DNA of 64,000 bases from Leptospira ainazelensis (GCF_016918785.1 NZ_JAFFPT010000004.1:1-64000); one strand, 5' to 3'; counted from the stretch's first letter, positions 37,941 through 55,120 are shown. Notes: generated by a model not told the origin, from the letters alone. Program-made: numbers and translations.

Positions 37941-38327
37941 AATTAGCCGCCGTGAGTTATCTTAGAATAATCCTTCTTCTAAAAAAACAATTCATTACGA
38001 ATTCGAATTTTATTTTTTGTAAAAGGTTAAAGTAGGAAAAATAGGACGAAATCTTTCGAGAATTTACATTAAAAAGAAGAATCAAACTTCGTTCCGAAAA
38101 GAAGATAAAAACCGATTACAAACGACTATTATCCGAAATCAAAAGAAACGATTTGCAATCATTAAACGAATCGATAAAGTTCCGGGATCGTGATTTTAAG
38201 ATTCGTAGTAGATAAAACGGAAGGCTAAATTCTAAAAAAGAGAAGAATTGAAATCAATCCAATGAGAAGTCTGAGAATGGTGTTTTTGCCGGACTTTAAA
38301 GAGAACAAGTCCGGCCCATTGAGAATC
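37941..38327. other. 387-bp intergenic region
   Basis: AT-rich and without a convincing gene. It holds the promoter region of the kinase operon (minus strand) and, at its right end, a 9-bp stem GCCGGACTT/AAGTCCGGC (38288-38315) 12 bases after the ferredoxin stop, which may be the 3' end of that transcript although no T run follows on the minus strand. Confidence 0.5.
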
Positions 38328-38561
38328 TTATTCCCCGTCGTCTCCAAGAGCTTCGACAGGACAAATCTCCATAGCTTTTTTGGCCGCCACTTCCTCTTCC
38401 GGAGTCGCCGGTTGTCTATGAAAGTAAACTTTAGATTCGTCATCAGTATATTTCAGAAGCATAGGAGCTTCTTCCACACAATCGTTGCAAGGAACACAGC
38501 TGTTATCGATATAATATTTGCCGGTTGCGTTTTGTTTGACTTTGTCGTTTTTGTCAGCCAT
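38328..38561 (-). CDS. [4Fe-4S] ferredoxin, single cluster
   Basis: The 77-aa protein has CVPCNDC (CxxCxxC) in the first third and a fourth ligand in EICPVEAL near the C-terminus, the pattern of a single [4Fe-4S] ferredoxin of the Thermotoga/Desulfovibrio kind. It is an electron carrier of the cytoplasm. I begin at MADKNDKV; the frame extends further upstream but that part has no protein character and overlaps the promoter of the divergent gene. Divergent from the Tat-linked dehydrogenase pair. Confidence 0.85.
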   Translation of the reverse strand: MADKNDKVKQNATGKYYIDNSCVPCNDCVEEAPMLLKYTDDESKVYFHRQPATPEEEVAAKKAMEICPVEALGDDGE

Positions 38562-38647
38562 GCTTAACAAGGTTAATCGAACGATTGTTTCGTCAACCCT
38601 GTTTTCAGAATTGACACCGATTCTAATGTAAGAATACTCACGGAACG

Positions 38648-39217
38648 ATGAACGTGTTTTCAGAAAAAATCTCAAGACGCAAACTCTTCGGATTTGGTTT
38701 CGGAGGTTTATTAAGCGTCGGCATCGGATCGCTACTTTGCCAAAGATCGTATTCCGGCAATGTTCCGAAGACCATATTCTTTTCCGAATCCGAAGCTCAG
38801 TTTTTACACGCGTATGCTCAGACCCTTTTACCTCCTGAAAAAGGATTTCCCGATATAGAAAAGGCGGAAGTTGTTAAGCGCCTGGATGAAGAATTCTTTT
38901 TCGTGGACTCCGGCATCACCGATGATTTCAAATCTCTGATTCTTATCCTAGAATACCTCCCTCTCGTTAGCGGATATTGGAGTCGTTTTTCCAGATTAGG
39001 CGAAGAAGACAGATCGGAATTTTTACGTTCTCAGGAAACGACGAATTCCGATACTATTCGAGCAGCATTAGCAAATCTTAAAATGCCGATCTTCTTGATG
39101 TACTATGGACACGAGTCCACATTCAAATCGATTTCGTATGACGGACCTTTTGCCGATCCTCCTGAAAAACTAAGCGAATCCAGAATCTACTATAGAAAAA
39201 TTTCGGGGGAAGCATGA
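38648..39217 (+). CDS. Gluconate 2-dehydrogenase subunit 3-like, Tat signal
   Basis: The 189-aa protein has a twin-arginine signal: KISRRKLFGFGFGG (SRRxLF-type) followed by a hydrophobic stretch, and a mature region with FFSESEAQFLHAYAQTLLPPEKGFPD, typical of the small subunit of membrane-associated GMC dehydrogenases. It should escort the flavoprotein encoded next through the Tat pathway. The two genes overlap by four bases. No cytochrome c subunit is encoded nearby. Confidence 0.85.
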   Translation: MNVFSEKISRRKLFGFGFGGLLSVGIGSLLCQRSYSGNVPKTIFFSESEAQFLHAYAQTLLPPEKGFPDIEKAEVVKRLDEEFFFVDSGITDDFKSLILILEYLPLVSGYWSRFSRLGEEDRSEFLRSQETTNSDTIRAALANLKMPIFLMYYGHESTFKSISYDGPFADPPEKLSESRIYYRKISGEA

Positions 39218-40779
39218 GCGGTCGCGTTTACGAATGGAAGAATCTAGGCGATTCAAGAACCGTTAAAGCCGATGTTGTGATCGTTGGAACCGGTTGTGGC
39301 GGCGCGACTCTGGCCTACGAACTTTCCAAGAACGGAAAAAAAGTCGTCCTTATCGAAGAAGGCGGTTACTACCATACCGGGACTTTTGACAATCATGAAC
39401 TCAACATGGCGGGAAAGGTTTCCGCAGAAAGAAATATGGCCACCGACGGTTCCGGAACCATCAATCTCGTATATGGAAAAAACGTGGGTGGCGCCTCGGT
39501 TCATTATTGGGCGGACAGTTACAGAACTCCGAACGATCGTTTAAATCTTTGGAAAGAAGAATACGGAGTTCACGGGCATTCCTCCGAAGACCTCGATCCT
39601 TATTGGAAAGAACTCGACGAAACTCTGAATGTACATCCTGCAAAAGAAGAATATCATAATAAAATGAATCAACTCGTTCGCAAAGCCTGCAAGTCCCTAG
39701 GTTGGGAAGGTAACCCGGTTCCACAGGCAAGAAAAAATTGCCAGAAGTCCGGTCACTGTATGCAAGGTTGTATGTTCGGTGCGAAACAAAGTCAGTTAGT
39801 CACCCACATTCCAAAAGCGATGTCCTTTGGCGCGGATATCTACGCGGACTGCAAAGCCGTTCGCTTGGAACTCAAAGGAGATAAGGTGGAATTTTTAGAA
39901 GCGGTGATGATCGACCGGCCTTCCGGAAAAGAATCGGGAATCACCCTAAAATTCGAAGCTCCCGTTTTTGCGATCGCCGCAGGCGGCTTCGGAAGTTCCA
40001 CGTTCTTACTTCGAAACGGATGGAAAAATAAATTACCCGCGCTCGGCGAACACCTTGCAATCAATCCCTCCCCTTTCGTTCACGCAATCTACGACGAACC
40101 GATCATACAGTGGAGAAACATTCCCTCAGCGTTCGGTGTGGAAGAATTTCGTCTGGCTCGTTTTAAAGATGGGAAATATGTCGAAGGTGGTTTTTTGATC
40201 ATGGCGAATCAGCTTCAACCCGGAAGTCTCGCCGCTCTGATTCCAGGGTTCGGAATCGAACATAGGGAGATCATGAAAATTCTTCCTCAACTCGGAGGAA
40301 CCATTGGATGGATCGACGACGTTCCGTCCGAGTTAGGAAATATTTCCGTAAGTTCTTCCGGAAAAAGAACCGTAACGTATAACTACGGTAAGCTGACAAA
40401 AGCGTTTCTCAGAGATTGTATACGAAAACAAGTGCAACTGAACTTTAAAGCCGGCGCAAAATGGATCCTTCTTCCGGACCTCAAAAGGACAAAAATAGAA
40501 TCGGAGAAAGAAATCGACAAAGTGGATCAAATCGAGTTGAGTCCGGCTTCTATGATGATGGCGGCGCCTCATCCCGCGGGCGGTTGTAGAATGGGACAGG
40601 ATCCTTCCCGCTCCGTTGTCGACTGGAAACACCGAGTTCACGGGCTAAAGAATCTTTACGTCTCCGATTCAAGCGTATTTCCAACCGGAGTTTCAGTGGA
40701 TCCAAGTTATACGATTATGGCATTCAGCAAACAAGCGGCCAAATTCATCCTAGAAGATTCTTTCGTATCCGCAAATTGA
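39214..40779 (+). CDS. GMC family flavin oxidoreductase
   Basis: The 521-aa FAD enzyme has the ADP-binding motif ADVVIVGTGCGGATLAYELSKNGKKVVLIEEGG, a Cys-rich insertion ARKNCQKSGHCMQGCMFGAKQS, and the C-terminal GMC active-site region HPAGGCRMGQDPSRSVVDW plus LYVSDSSVFPTGVSVDPS. It oxidises an alcohol or sugar substrate not identifiable here. It has no signal peptide of its own, so export by hitch-hiking on the Tat-bearing subunit upstream is likely. Confidence 0.9.
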   Translation: MSGRVYEWKNLGDSRTVKADVVIVGTGCGGATLAYELSKNGKKVVLIEEGGYYHTGTFDNHELNMAGKVSAERNMATDGSGTINLVYGKNVGGASVHYWADSYRTPNDRLNLWKEEYGVHGHSSEDLDPYWKELDETLNVHPAKEEYHNKMNQLVRKACKSLGWEGNPVPQARKNCQKSGHCMQGCMFGAKQSQLVTHIPKAMSFGADIYADCKAVRLELKGDKVEFLEAVMIDRPSGKESGITLKFEAPVFAIAAGGFGSSTFLLRNGWKNKLPALGEHLAINPSPFVHAIYDEPIIQWRNIPSAFGVEEFRLARFKDGKYVEGGFLIMANQLQPGSLAALIPGFGIEHREIMKILPQLGGTIGWIDDVPSELGNISVSSSGKRTVTYNYGKLTKAFLRDCIRKQVQLNFKAGAKWILLPDLKRTKIESEKEIDKVDQIELSPASMMMAAPHPAGGCRMGQDPSRSVVDWKHRVHGLKNLYVSDSSVFPTGVSVDPSYTIMAFSKQAAKFILEDSFVSAN

Positions 40780-40934
40780 CATAAAGAAATTTCTTTATCC
40801 TATCCTTTAAAGTAAGAATTCTAGAGTCCTTACTTCAAAGTAAGATCAATCTCGATTTAGAATATGGAAAAGAATAATTTCTTGCATTTGAAAACGGAAG
40901 ACTTAGCATCTTGCTCCGTCGTTCGCAAAAAATC

Positions 40935-41666
40935 ATGAAAAAATTTTACTTCAGAAAAGGGAGCACGCTCCTACTTCTATCTTTTTATATTATAACGGGA
41001 AAATCCCACGAGCTTTCCTCCACGCCTATCAGGCAACAGGACCTGAGCCGTATCATCGAAAAGATCAGACAAAGTTCTAGAAATGCCATCGCTACGTTTA
41101 AGGGAATCGATTATAAGCGAGAATTGAAAATTACCGAGACGGACTCAAAGACCGGAAAACAAATCTCGATCTCGAAGGCAACGATACGAAGGGTGGAATA
41201 TTACTATGAACGACCGGTCATCGTAGTCCTCGATTACGTTAAGAATGGAGAAAAACTTTCGCCCAAGGATTACGAACCCGAAAAATCATCGCCCACCTAT
41301 CCGATATTTGACGATGAATCCGAAAATCATTATTCGGTTCAGATCAAAGGCCCCGTTCTTTTTAAGAATCGGGAAAGTTACGTTGTCGAGGTGACACCTC
41401 TTCAACTTTCGCCAAGGCACTTCAAAGGAAAAATCTACTATGATAAGAATTCTTTACACCCTTATTATATTGAGGGGACCACTTCCAAATGGAAATTCGG
41501 AGTTAAAGACTTATATTTTAAAATCAACATGGAGCTGACTCAGGATAAAGTTGCGATCGTAAGATCAGGAGACGTGTTCGTAAAAACGCATATTCCGCTT
41601 TTGAGCCCTGAAAAAGATATTCATATTCGATTGGAGACGATAGAAGCGGTTCCAATCCGAAAATAA
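40935..41666 (+). CDS. Exported LolA/LolB-like or outer-membrane sorting-type protein
   Basis: The 243-aa protein has an N-terminal signal sequence (about 1-21) and a mature region rich in beta-strands that resembles outer-membrane lipoprotein-sorting domain proteins: QISISKATIRRVEYYYERPVIVVLDYV, YVVEVTPLQLSPRHFKGKIYYDKNSLHPYYIEG and a C-terminal strand run. A role in handling lipids or lipoproteins in the periplasm is inferred from this resemblance only. The ATG at 40935 is preferred over a TTG eight codons earlier. Confidence 0.6.
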   Translation: MKKFYFRKGSTLLLLSFYIITGKSHELSSTPIRQQDLSRIIEKIRQSSRNAIATFKGIDYKRELKITETDSKTGKQISISKATIRRVEYYYERPVIVVLDYVKNGEKLSPKDYEPEKSSPTYPIFDDESENHYSVQIKGPVLFKNRESYVVEVTPLQLSPRHFKGKIYYDKNSLHPYYIEGTTSKWKFGVKDLYFKINMELTQDKVAIVRSGDVFVKTHIPLLSPEKDIHIRLETIEAVPIRK

Positions 41667-41757
41667 TATCATAAAATCCGAATACACAAAAGGTTACTCG
41701 GTAGAATCCGAATGCTCCTTGACTGAATTTATAATCAAAATAAGATCGAGAACGCAG

Positions 41758-41997
41758 ATGGAATCTTTCGGAAAACCCTTTTTAATTCTCGGAGCCTTAT
41801 TTTTATTGCTCGGAATCTTTTTTCTCTATGGGAATAAATTTCCTTTTTTAAACGAACTGGGAAAACTTCCCGGCGACATTCGAATCGAAAAAGAAAACTT
41901 CAAATTCTATTTCCCGCTCACTACTTCGATTTTAATCAGCGTCTTGATTTCTATCGTCCTTTTTTTGATACAAAAGTTCAGAAACGGTTCGCCATGA
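41758..41997 (+). CDS. DUF2905 family small membrane protein
   Basis: The 79-aa protein has two membrane helices joined by the [14 protein letters not shown] GNKFPFLNELGKLPGDIRIEKENFKFYFPLTTSI segment of DUF2905. Function of the family is unknown. An in-frame TTG lies 13 codons upstream, but the ATG gives the standard family length. The end overlaps the aminotransferase start (ATGA). Confidence 0.82.
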   Translation: MESFGKPFLILGALFLLLGIFFLYGNKFPFLNELGKLPGDIRIEKENFKFYFPLTTSILISVLISIVLFLIQKFRNGSP

Positions 41998-43190
41998 GAA
42001 AAGAATTTCGTTTTAGCTCGCGGTTTTCTTTTCAAGACGGTGAAAACGAATTTGCTGAAATTCTTTCCGAATACAAAAAAAAGAACATCGCCTATATCGA
42101 CTTAACCACATCCAATCCCACAAAAGCCGGATTTCAATACCCTTCCGAAGCGATTCGCCATAGTTTTCAGACGAGTGACTTAATCACATACAATCCCGAT
42201 CCTCAAGGAAGTGAAAAGGCCCGTAAAATCATTTGCGACTATTACGGATCCAAAGGATTGGAAATCGACGTAAATGACCTTTTTTTGGTTTCCTCTTCTT
42301 CCGAGGCCTACTCTTATTTATTCAAGCTTTTTTGCGACGCGGGCGATTCGATTTTAATTCCCGCTCCCGGATATCCTTTATTTGAATTTCTTTCAGTAAT
42401 GGAAGGACTCCGGACAATTTCCTATTGTACAAAAAAGGAAAACTTTTGGAACTTGAAATCTACGGATTTGGACCGGAAAGACCTCGCCAAAAGCAAATTA
42501 CTTTTGATCGTAAGTCCGAACAACCCAACCGGATCCGTATTCAGTCGTTCCGATTTTGAATCGATCAAAGATATATTAATAGAATATAATATTCCTTTGA
42601 TCATCGACGAAGTTTTTTCAGACTTCGTTTATGCCGGACAGACTCATTCCACATTAATCGATTTTGATACGCCCGTAATCACCGTAAACGGTTTGTCTAA
42701 AATCCTCGGAATGCCTGGGATGAAACTTTCTTGGATTCTACTCAGCGGCCCAAACGACTGGAAAAAGAAAACAAAGGAATTTCTGGAATTGATTTCGGAT
42801 ACTTATCTTTCCGTGAATACTCCGGTTCAAAACGTACTTTCGGATCTGATGCAATGGAGGACGATGATCCAGACTCAGATTTTAAAACGAATTCAAAGAA
42901 ATCGAACCGCATTCATGCAAATTTTTTCCGAAACCGACATATCGCGAAAAATCGTCTACGATCCTCCAAAAGCAGGCTGGTATTGTACTTTAGAAAGTAA
43001 GGATTTTTTTCCGGAGGAAAAATTCTCACTTCGTTTATTAAAAGAAAAAAAGGTGTATGTTCATCCGGGCGAAATGTTCGGTTTTCCGAACTCGGAAGAC
43101 ACAGGCAGAATCGTCTTAAGCCTTTTAGCGGAAACCGAATCCTTTGAATCCGGTATCGGAAGAATTTTAGATTTTGTGAAAGAAGCCTAA
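41994..43190 (+). CDS. Pyridoxal-phosphate aminotransferase, class I/II
   Basis: The 398-aa fold-type I enzyme shows ITYNPDPQGSEKARKIICDYY, the SSSEAYSYLFKLF segment for phosphate contact, SPNNPTGSVFSRSDFE, IIDEVFSDFVY and NGLSKILGMPGMKLSWILL, whose Lys is the PLP Schiff-base residue. The amino donor and acceptor are unknown. Translationally coupled to the DUF2905 gene. Convergent with the M14 peptidase gene. Confidence 0.88.
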   Translation: MRKEFRFSSRFSFQDGENEFAEILSEYKKKNIAYIDLTTSNPTKAGFQYPSEAIRHSFQTSDLITYNPDPQGSEKARKIICDYYGSKGLEIDVNDLFLVSSSSEAYSYLFKLFCDAGDSILIPAPGYPLFEFLSVMEGLRTISYCTKKENFWNLKSTDLDRKDLAKSKLLLIVSPNNPTGSVFSRSDFESIKDILIEYNIPLIIDEVFSDFVYAGQTHSTLIDFDTPVITVNGLSKILGMPGMKLSWILLSGPNDWKKKTKEFLELISDTYLSVNTPVQNVLSDLMQWRTMIQTQILKRIQRNRTAFMQIFSETDISRKIVYDPPKAGWYCTLESKDFFPEEKFSLRLLKEKKVYVHPGEMFGFPNSEDTGRIVLSLLAETESFESGIGRILDFVKEA

Positions 43191-43263
43191 CTTCAAGAGT
43201 AAAAGGTAATTCGGTAAGGAAGAATTCTTCGAGCGATTTTTTCCTATCAAAAAATTCGAAAAT

Positions 43264-44256
43264 CTATTCGAGACTCCAGTCTTTCGGTTTCGTGATTCCG
43301 AGTTTAACGAAGTCCCTTAAAAATCCTCTGTATCTTCCCACTGTCTCAATTTTGTTAAACGAAGCAGGATTGAAGATCCCTCTTTTTCGAAACAATTTGG
43401 AAGGATCCTCTTTGATATCCGACCAAGTACCTACTTCGAGGGTGAGAGGTAAAAATTTCGAATTCCAAGGAGATTTGTCTTTATGATATTCGAGATAATG
43501 GTCGTAGAATTTATCCCAAAGATCTCCGTGAGTGGTATAAGTTTCACTCTGAGGGCCGTACTGAAAATGGATATGACCGCAGTGATTTTTAAGATGATCT
43601 CCGATCTTCCGATACAAAGGTGTATCGGGACAAGGACTCTTTGTATAAGCATAAGGCCACCAAACGTTATCGATCGTTCCAAAACCGGAATGTAAATCGA
43701 GTACCGGAATCATTGCATCTTTTATGTCAAAAAAAGATTCTTGAACCAATCGGAATAAAGCTCTCGATTCCGGTTCCAATCCTTGTCCGCGGAAATAAGG
43801 AAGTCGTTTGGAAATTTTTTGACCTCCGAAAAAAGGCAGAGCTTTTACTGCGTCTATTCCGGAGTTTCTCATAAGATCTACACCTGCCGGATTTGATCTT
43901 TGTTTTAAAACGACACCACCCGGATTTACGATCGGCAAAATTACGATTCCTAATTTTCCTTTTTTTAATTCAGGAAGATAACCGGTCGAATCGGGATGTA
44001 AGATATACTCTAAAAAATCGAGTAAGATAAGAATCCCGATGGTTTCCAAGCCGTGAACGCCGGCTACGATTCCAACAGGATGTTCTCTGAGTCCTTTTTC
44101 CGTGCCTAGCCGAAGCGCATGAATCGGAAATCTAAAACCCTCTTCCGTTTTTCTCGAAAATCCGATCTGACTCAAATTAGCGAGTTTGCCGCCCAACTTT
44201 AAAATTTTGAGAAGTTTCTTATCGTATCGATTGAGTCTTTTATATCCGCCTAACAT
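43264..44256 (-). CDS. M14-type zinc carboxypeptidase / deacylase
   Basis: The 330-aa protein has the zinc-ligand pattern GVHGLETIG (HxxE), later DLHSGFGTIDNVW (third His) and LTLEVGTWSD (general-base Glu), as in M14 peptidases and the related succinylglutamate desuccinylase/aspartoacylase group. No signal peptide is evident, so it is probably cytoplasmic. It follows the small lipoprotein gene by four bases and is the last gene of the MotB-like operon. Substrate unknown. Confidence 0.82.
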   Translation of the reverse strand: MLGGYKRLNRYDKKLLKILKLGGKLANLSQIGFSRKTEEGFRFPIHALRLGTEKGLREHPVGIVAGVHGLETIGILILLDFLEYILHPDSTGYLPELKKGKLGIVILPIVNPGGVVLKQRSNPAGVDLMRNSGIDAVKALPFFGGQKISKRLPYFRGQGLEPESRALFRLVQESFFDIKDAMIPVLDLHSGFGTIDNVWWPYAYTKSPCPDTPLYRKIGDHLKNHCGHIHFQYGPQSETYTTHGDLWDKFYDHYLEYHKDKSPWNSKFLPLTLEVGTWSDIKEDPSKLFRKRGIFNPASFNKIETVGRYRGFLRDFVKLGITKPKDWSLE

Positions 44257-44260
44257 AGAT

Positions 44261-44686
44261 TTATCGTTTAGATTGAATCGCCTGTAGTTCGTTACAATCC
44301 GTCGAAAGTTTCAACACACCGCCTTGAATCTTTTCACAAGATTCATGCGCGACAATTTGAAAACAACCTCGAACCGACTTTTTGATCTTCTCGGGATCTT
44401 CATTCGCAAGGAGATATGCGTTGGATTTACGAAATTTTTCGGCGCAGTTCGCAGGATTTAGCCTTTCTTGAATCAAACTTTTAGTAGAATCCTTTAAATC
44501 CTTAGAGACAACTTCCGAGCAATTCGCAAGTTTTTGACAATAAGAAGAAAGTAATTCCGAAGATTCTTCTCTCCATTTCTCGTCCACGATCCCGTTCGGT
44601 AAGGAATTCTTTTTACATAAAGCAAAGTTAACAAGAAAGAAAATCCCAAAAAGGCTAAATAAAAAACTTCCGTATTTTTGTTTCAT
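44261..44686 (-). CDS. Cys-rich putative lipoprotein
   Basis: The 141-aa protein from ATG 44686 starts MKQKYGSFLF and has a lipobox-like NFALC followed by KKNS, so the mature lipoprotein begins at about Cys23. It contains several further Cys (SYCQKLANC, NCAEKF, GCFQIVAHESC, DCNEL), suggesting disulphide bridges. I do not recognise a family. It lies 10 bases after the motB-like stop. Confidence 0.65.
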   Translation of the reverse strand: MKQKYGSFLFSLFGIFFLVNFALCKKNSLPNGIVDEKWREESSELLSSYCQKLANCSEVVSKDLKDSTKSLIQERLNPANCAEKFRKSNAYLLANEDPEKIKKSVRGCFQIVAHESCEKIQGGVLKLSTDCNELQAIQSKR

Positions 44687-44696
44687 AGTTTCTCGA

Positions 44697-45425
44697 TCAG
44701 TGTTCGGATTTTTTACGAATAAATATTTCAACTCTTTCCCCCGAAGCCTTTCCTTCCGGAGTGGACGAAGAATTCTCGATAGCCTTGTAGGCGCTGGACG
44801 CTTCGATCGAAATTCTATCTTTGGGAATTTTATAATTCTTTGATAGGGAATCTGCGATCAACTCAGCTCTGTATGAGTTGTATTCCCAAACGTTTCGAAA
44901 ACCTTTTTGTGCAGCCTCGTTGCCGTACGGGATTTGCACCTTTAATGTGATATCGACGTCCATTGCACTCGATAGTTCCGAGATTTTTTGAAAAGCAAAA
45001 GTCATATCCTCGTCCGGCTGAAACTGACCTTCGCCTAAAGAGGATCCGAAAAGGACTATCTTGATCTCTTCGGTTTCTTGAATTCCTATATTCAGTTTTG
45101 CTTTTTCTTTTAGCTTTTTCAAAGCATAACTGACTCGTTCCCAAAAACGATAGAGCTGAGTTCGAGGTTGCAGCAAAGGATCTTCTTCGATCGAAACCGC
45201 ACTCCCTTGAAAAAAAGATTCTCCCAAACCGAAACCGCCTCGAATCACATCGGCGACCTGTTTGAGTTTTACCTGATCGACCTGGGAAATGGAATACATA
45301 ATGATAAACAAACCTAAGAGCAAGGTGATCATGTCGGCGTAGGTCAATAGCCAACGTTCCCGGTTTTCGTGAGACTCGTCCTTACGACGACCTCTTTCGA
45401 GAAGTTGTCTTCGAAGACGACTCAT
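44697..45425 (-). CDS. MotB-like proton-channel/peptidoglycan-binding protein
   Basis: The 242-aa protein has a single N-terminal membrane segment with the MotB channel motif RERWLLTYADMITLLLGLFIIMYS, where Asp31 corresponds to the proton-binding residue. The C-terminal region (about 120-240) is OmpA/MotB-like, ending in ASGERVEIFIRKK. No MotA homologue is adjacent, although MotA and MotB are usually paired. It may serve another motor or a Pal/TolR-like envelope machine. The gene overlaps its neighbour upstream by four bases. Confidence 0.85.
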   Translation of the reverse strand: MSRLRRQLLERGRRKDESHENRERWLLTYADMITLLLGLFIIMYSISQVDQVKLKQVADVIRGGFGLGESFFQGSAVSIEEDPLLQPRTQLYRFWERVSYALKKLKEKAKLNIGIQETEEIKIVLFGSSLGEGQFQPDEDMTFAFQKISELSSAMDVDITLKVQIPYGNEAAQKGFRNVWEYNSYRAELIADSLSKNYKIPKDRISIEASSAYKAIENSSSTPEGKASGERVEIFIRKKSEH

Positions 45426-46068
45426 GCTTCTTTCCGACGATTCCCGAGCAAAGATTCTATGTATTCGGTTTCTCTCTTTTCCACTTCTTCGTAAAAAGAA
45501 TTAAAGATGTTCGCTGAAACCGGCAATGTCGCGTTATACGCTTCTTCGACGCTTTGGAAAAGTGCGGAAACTCCGAGCATTCCCGCCATAAATCGGGCGG
45601 GGCGAATCAAATACGCGCTGATCGGTTTGTGCGCTAATTCGTAAAAAACTTTCAAGTTGCGAAGAACGATTTCAAGCTGTCTGATTCTTTCCTTATAATG
45701 ACCCATCTGACCGTAATGAAGATCGTATTCTTCTCTCGTAAGACGTTTTCCGTCCCAACCTGCCTCCACCAGATGTTTTGCAAGAATGGTATCCATTTCT
45801 TCGGTAAGATTGTTTAGTTCGATGAGATATTCGATATTCTCTCTCGAACTTTCCTTCATCATACCTTTTACCTTTTGATATGTGTCCATCGCGAGTTGCA
45901 ACCAGACATCTCTTCCATCCAAGTTGTAGATTTTCTCGAAAAAATATTCCACCATAGGAATCGTTTCTTCAAGATGAAAGTAGTTGGCGTAAAAGACTCG
46001 GAATCGTTCCACTTGAGCGCGAACGACTTCGGCTCTCGCCGCTTTTAATTTTTTACCTGCCAGATCGC

Positions 46069-46072
<4 letters not shown>
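45422..46072 (-). CDS. Helical hypothetical protein coupled to MotB-like gene
   Basis: The 216-aa cytoplasmic protein is mostly alpha-helical and resembles the FFLEELY-motif group, with VEYFFEKIYNLDGRD near residue 40. The C-terminal part reads IRPARFMAGMLGVSALFQSVEEAYNATLP. Function unknown. It overlaps the lipoprotein gene upstream and the motB-like gene downstream by four bases each, so it is likely made in fixed ratio with them. Confidence 0.65.
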
Positions 46073-47214
<1,142 letters not shown>

Positions 47215-47377
47215 GGTTCGATAACAGAATCCGGGAGGGAAAAAAGCCTGTCTATGATTTTCCGAGGCCTCTAATTTAGAGCGCGTTCCAAAATCCAACT
47301 TTACTCTATCGAAAAGATCAAGCTGCAAGGTTCCGTCCCCACCCGAGCGCCCATAGAAAGCGAGGCGTTAAGTTCTC

Positions 47378-48223
47378 TTAGGGAAAGGTTCTTATATCCA
47401 GAACCTCTTTCAAAATTCGAGAATTCACTCTTCCCGTAAACTCGTCTTCGTATCTTTCCAATTCCGTTACAAATTCCTGAGAAAAACCGGCCTCGATCCT
47501 AGTTTCGGGAAAGTAATGATATCCTTTCGCTCTTCGAGGTGTAAAAGGATATTCGATGAGAGAAAGATAGTGTTCCCATTCATTCTTAGAATCCGGCATT
47601 TGTTTTCGAATGTATTGATATCCTCTACGTACGTGTTTGATTTCGTCTTGGTATACTTTCTTCATGATCTCGGCCTTTTGTATATCGCCGAATCTTTCGA
47701 AAGCCATCGTATAAATTTTTGAAAAGTCTAGATTCGCGCCTTCGAAAGAAATTGCCATTACGGCGTAGAACTTCTCCAACGTTTGCATTCGCGGAATTTG
47801 TTTCCAAAAGATATAATTGAGAGGCCGATCCCCGAGCTCCATCCCTCCGTTTTTCATTTCGGAAAGATAAAGGCGAAGATGGTTCTGTTCCTCCAAAAGC
47901 GTTCGATACAAACTCCATCGAACTCTCGACGGAGCATCTTGAAATTTAAGAATCGCGTATGCAAAGAGTTCTATCGCCATCAACTCGTGATTGGCGAAAT
48001 GATGAAGGGTCACGTATCGATTTTCATCCAGAAACAATTGTTCCAATCTCGGAATTTTGCTTTTGTGATCGCTGATCTGGATTTTTTTTTCGCGGATCGG
48101 AAGATTCGGTAAATCGGAAATTTCGAATGTTTGATTGTCTTCCGGCGGAATTGCGGGGGAGAATAATTTGTCTTCGAGGCCGGCGCCATAGAGCACCTGC
48201 TTTGCGAATTCGTTCAGAGTCAT
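47378..48223 (-). CDS. DUF455 family ferritin-like protein
   Basis: The 281-aa protein matches the DUF455 family: [36 protein letters not shown], and [15 protein letters not shown], a pattern of Glu and His residues typical of a ferritin-like diiron helical bundle. A hydroxylase, as in the related MiaE-like proteins, is conceivable but unproven. It starts two bases after the RsbW-like gene stop. Confidence 0.82.
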   Translation of the reverse strand: MTLNEFAKQVLYGAGLEDKLFSPAIPPEDNQTFEISDLPNLPIREKKIQISDHKSKIPRLEQLFLDENRYVTLHHFANHELMAIELFAYAILKFQDAPSRVRWSLYRTLLEEQNHLRLYLSEMKNGGMELGDRPLNYIFWKQIPRMQTLEKFYAVMAISFEGANLDFSKIYTMAFERFGDIQKAEIMKKVYQDEIKHVRRGYQYIRKQMPDSKNEWEHYLSLIEYPFTPRRAKGYHYFPETRIEAGFSQEFVTELERYEDEFTGRVNSRILKEVLDIRTFP

Positions 48224-48225
48224 TT

Positions 48226-48813
48226 TTAAGCGGGGTGTTTGGAAGCGTCGAATCCGAGTTCGATGATAGAACCTTGAATGTTCTTCTCGTCCGGATTGAG
48301 GGAAATTTTTCCTTCTCCGCAGTGATACATGATTTTAAACGTATCCATCAACGACTGAATGATCTGCAATCCTCTTCCGATATTTCTATGAGGAACTTGC
48401 GATCCTTTCCACGGAAGAATTTCACATTTCTTTTCCTGGTGTTTTTGAACACAACTGATGTAGTCTTTGAGGTTCGAAGGTTCGGACGGAGTCGTAAGGG
48501 ATTCTAATTTTTCTGCTTTGAGACCGGAGCCGTAGTCCATAATCCACAAAGTGAATTTACAATCTTGAATCACCCATCTACAGATGATCGTTTCATCCGA
48601 GCTAACTTTTACGTTAGCCGAAATCGAGTTTGTAAGCGCTTCGTCGGCGGCCAACTCGATCTGAGTAATATCTTTTTTGGCAAAAGAATTCTCTGAAAGA
48701 GAATCTCTCAGGGCGCTGCGAAGCTCTCGGATGCTGGTTAGATCCGTTGGGAGGAACATAACGTAAGAACCCCCGTGATGTTTAACCAGCAATGATTCGT
48801 CAGAATCTCTCAT
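48226..48813 (-). CDS. RsbW-like anti-sigma/serine kinase ATPase
   Basis: The 195-aa protein is a stand-alone HATPase_c_2 domain. The N-box is [17 protein letters not shown], the G1 box is MDYGSGL and a later glycine segment reads [14 protein letters not shown]. This matches RsbW/SpoIIAB-type kinases that regulate sigma factors through partner switching. No sigma factor, STAS antagonist or phosphatase is encoded next to it. Co-directional with DUF455, gltX and the lipoprotein gene. Confidence 0.83.
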   Translation of the reverse strand: MRDSDESLLVKHHGGSYVMFLPTDLTSIRELRSALRDSLSENSFAKKDITQIELAADEALTNSISANVKVSSDETIICRWVIQDCKFTLWIMDYGSGLKAEKLESLTTPSEPSNLKDYISCVQKHQEKKCEILPWKGSQVPHRNIGRGLQIIQSLMDTFKIMYHCGEGKISLNPDEKNIQGSIIELGFDASKHPA

Positions 48814-48886
48814 TTCCGTTCCCGGTACCCACTTTCCAGATTAACAGCCCAAAGCAGGCGATTTGAACAAAATATGCCGGTTTTTT

Positions 48887-51381
<2,495 letters not shown>

Positions 51382-51542
51382 CTACTTGTAGATCGTGCTT
51401 TTCGCAAAAACCGGCAAGGAAAAACCCAAAAATTAAACTTTCTTTACAAAAACGGGGGGTCAGATATGCAAATGTCCAAAAGTGAATTGCACCTTCTTTC
51501 ACTGGAAAAACACCCTTATTAAATCCAGTCAACTTTTTACAG

Positions 51543-51580
<38 letters not shown>

Positions 51581-51583
51581 TGT

Positions 51584-55104
<3,521 letters not shown>

Positions 55105-55120
55105 TTTTTTCTTTCATTCC

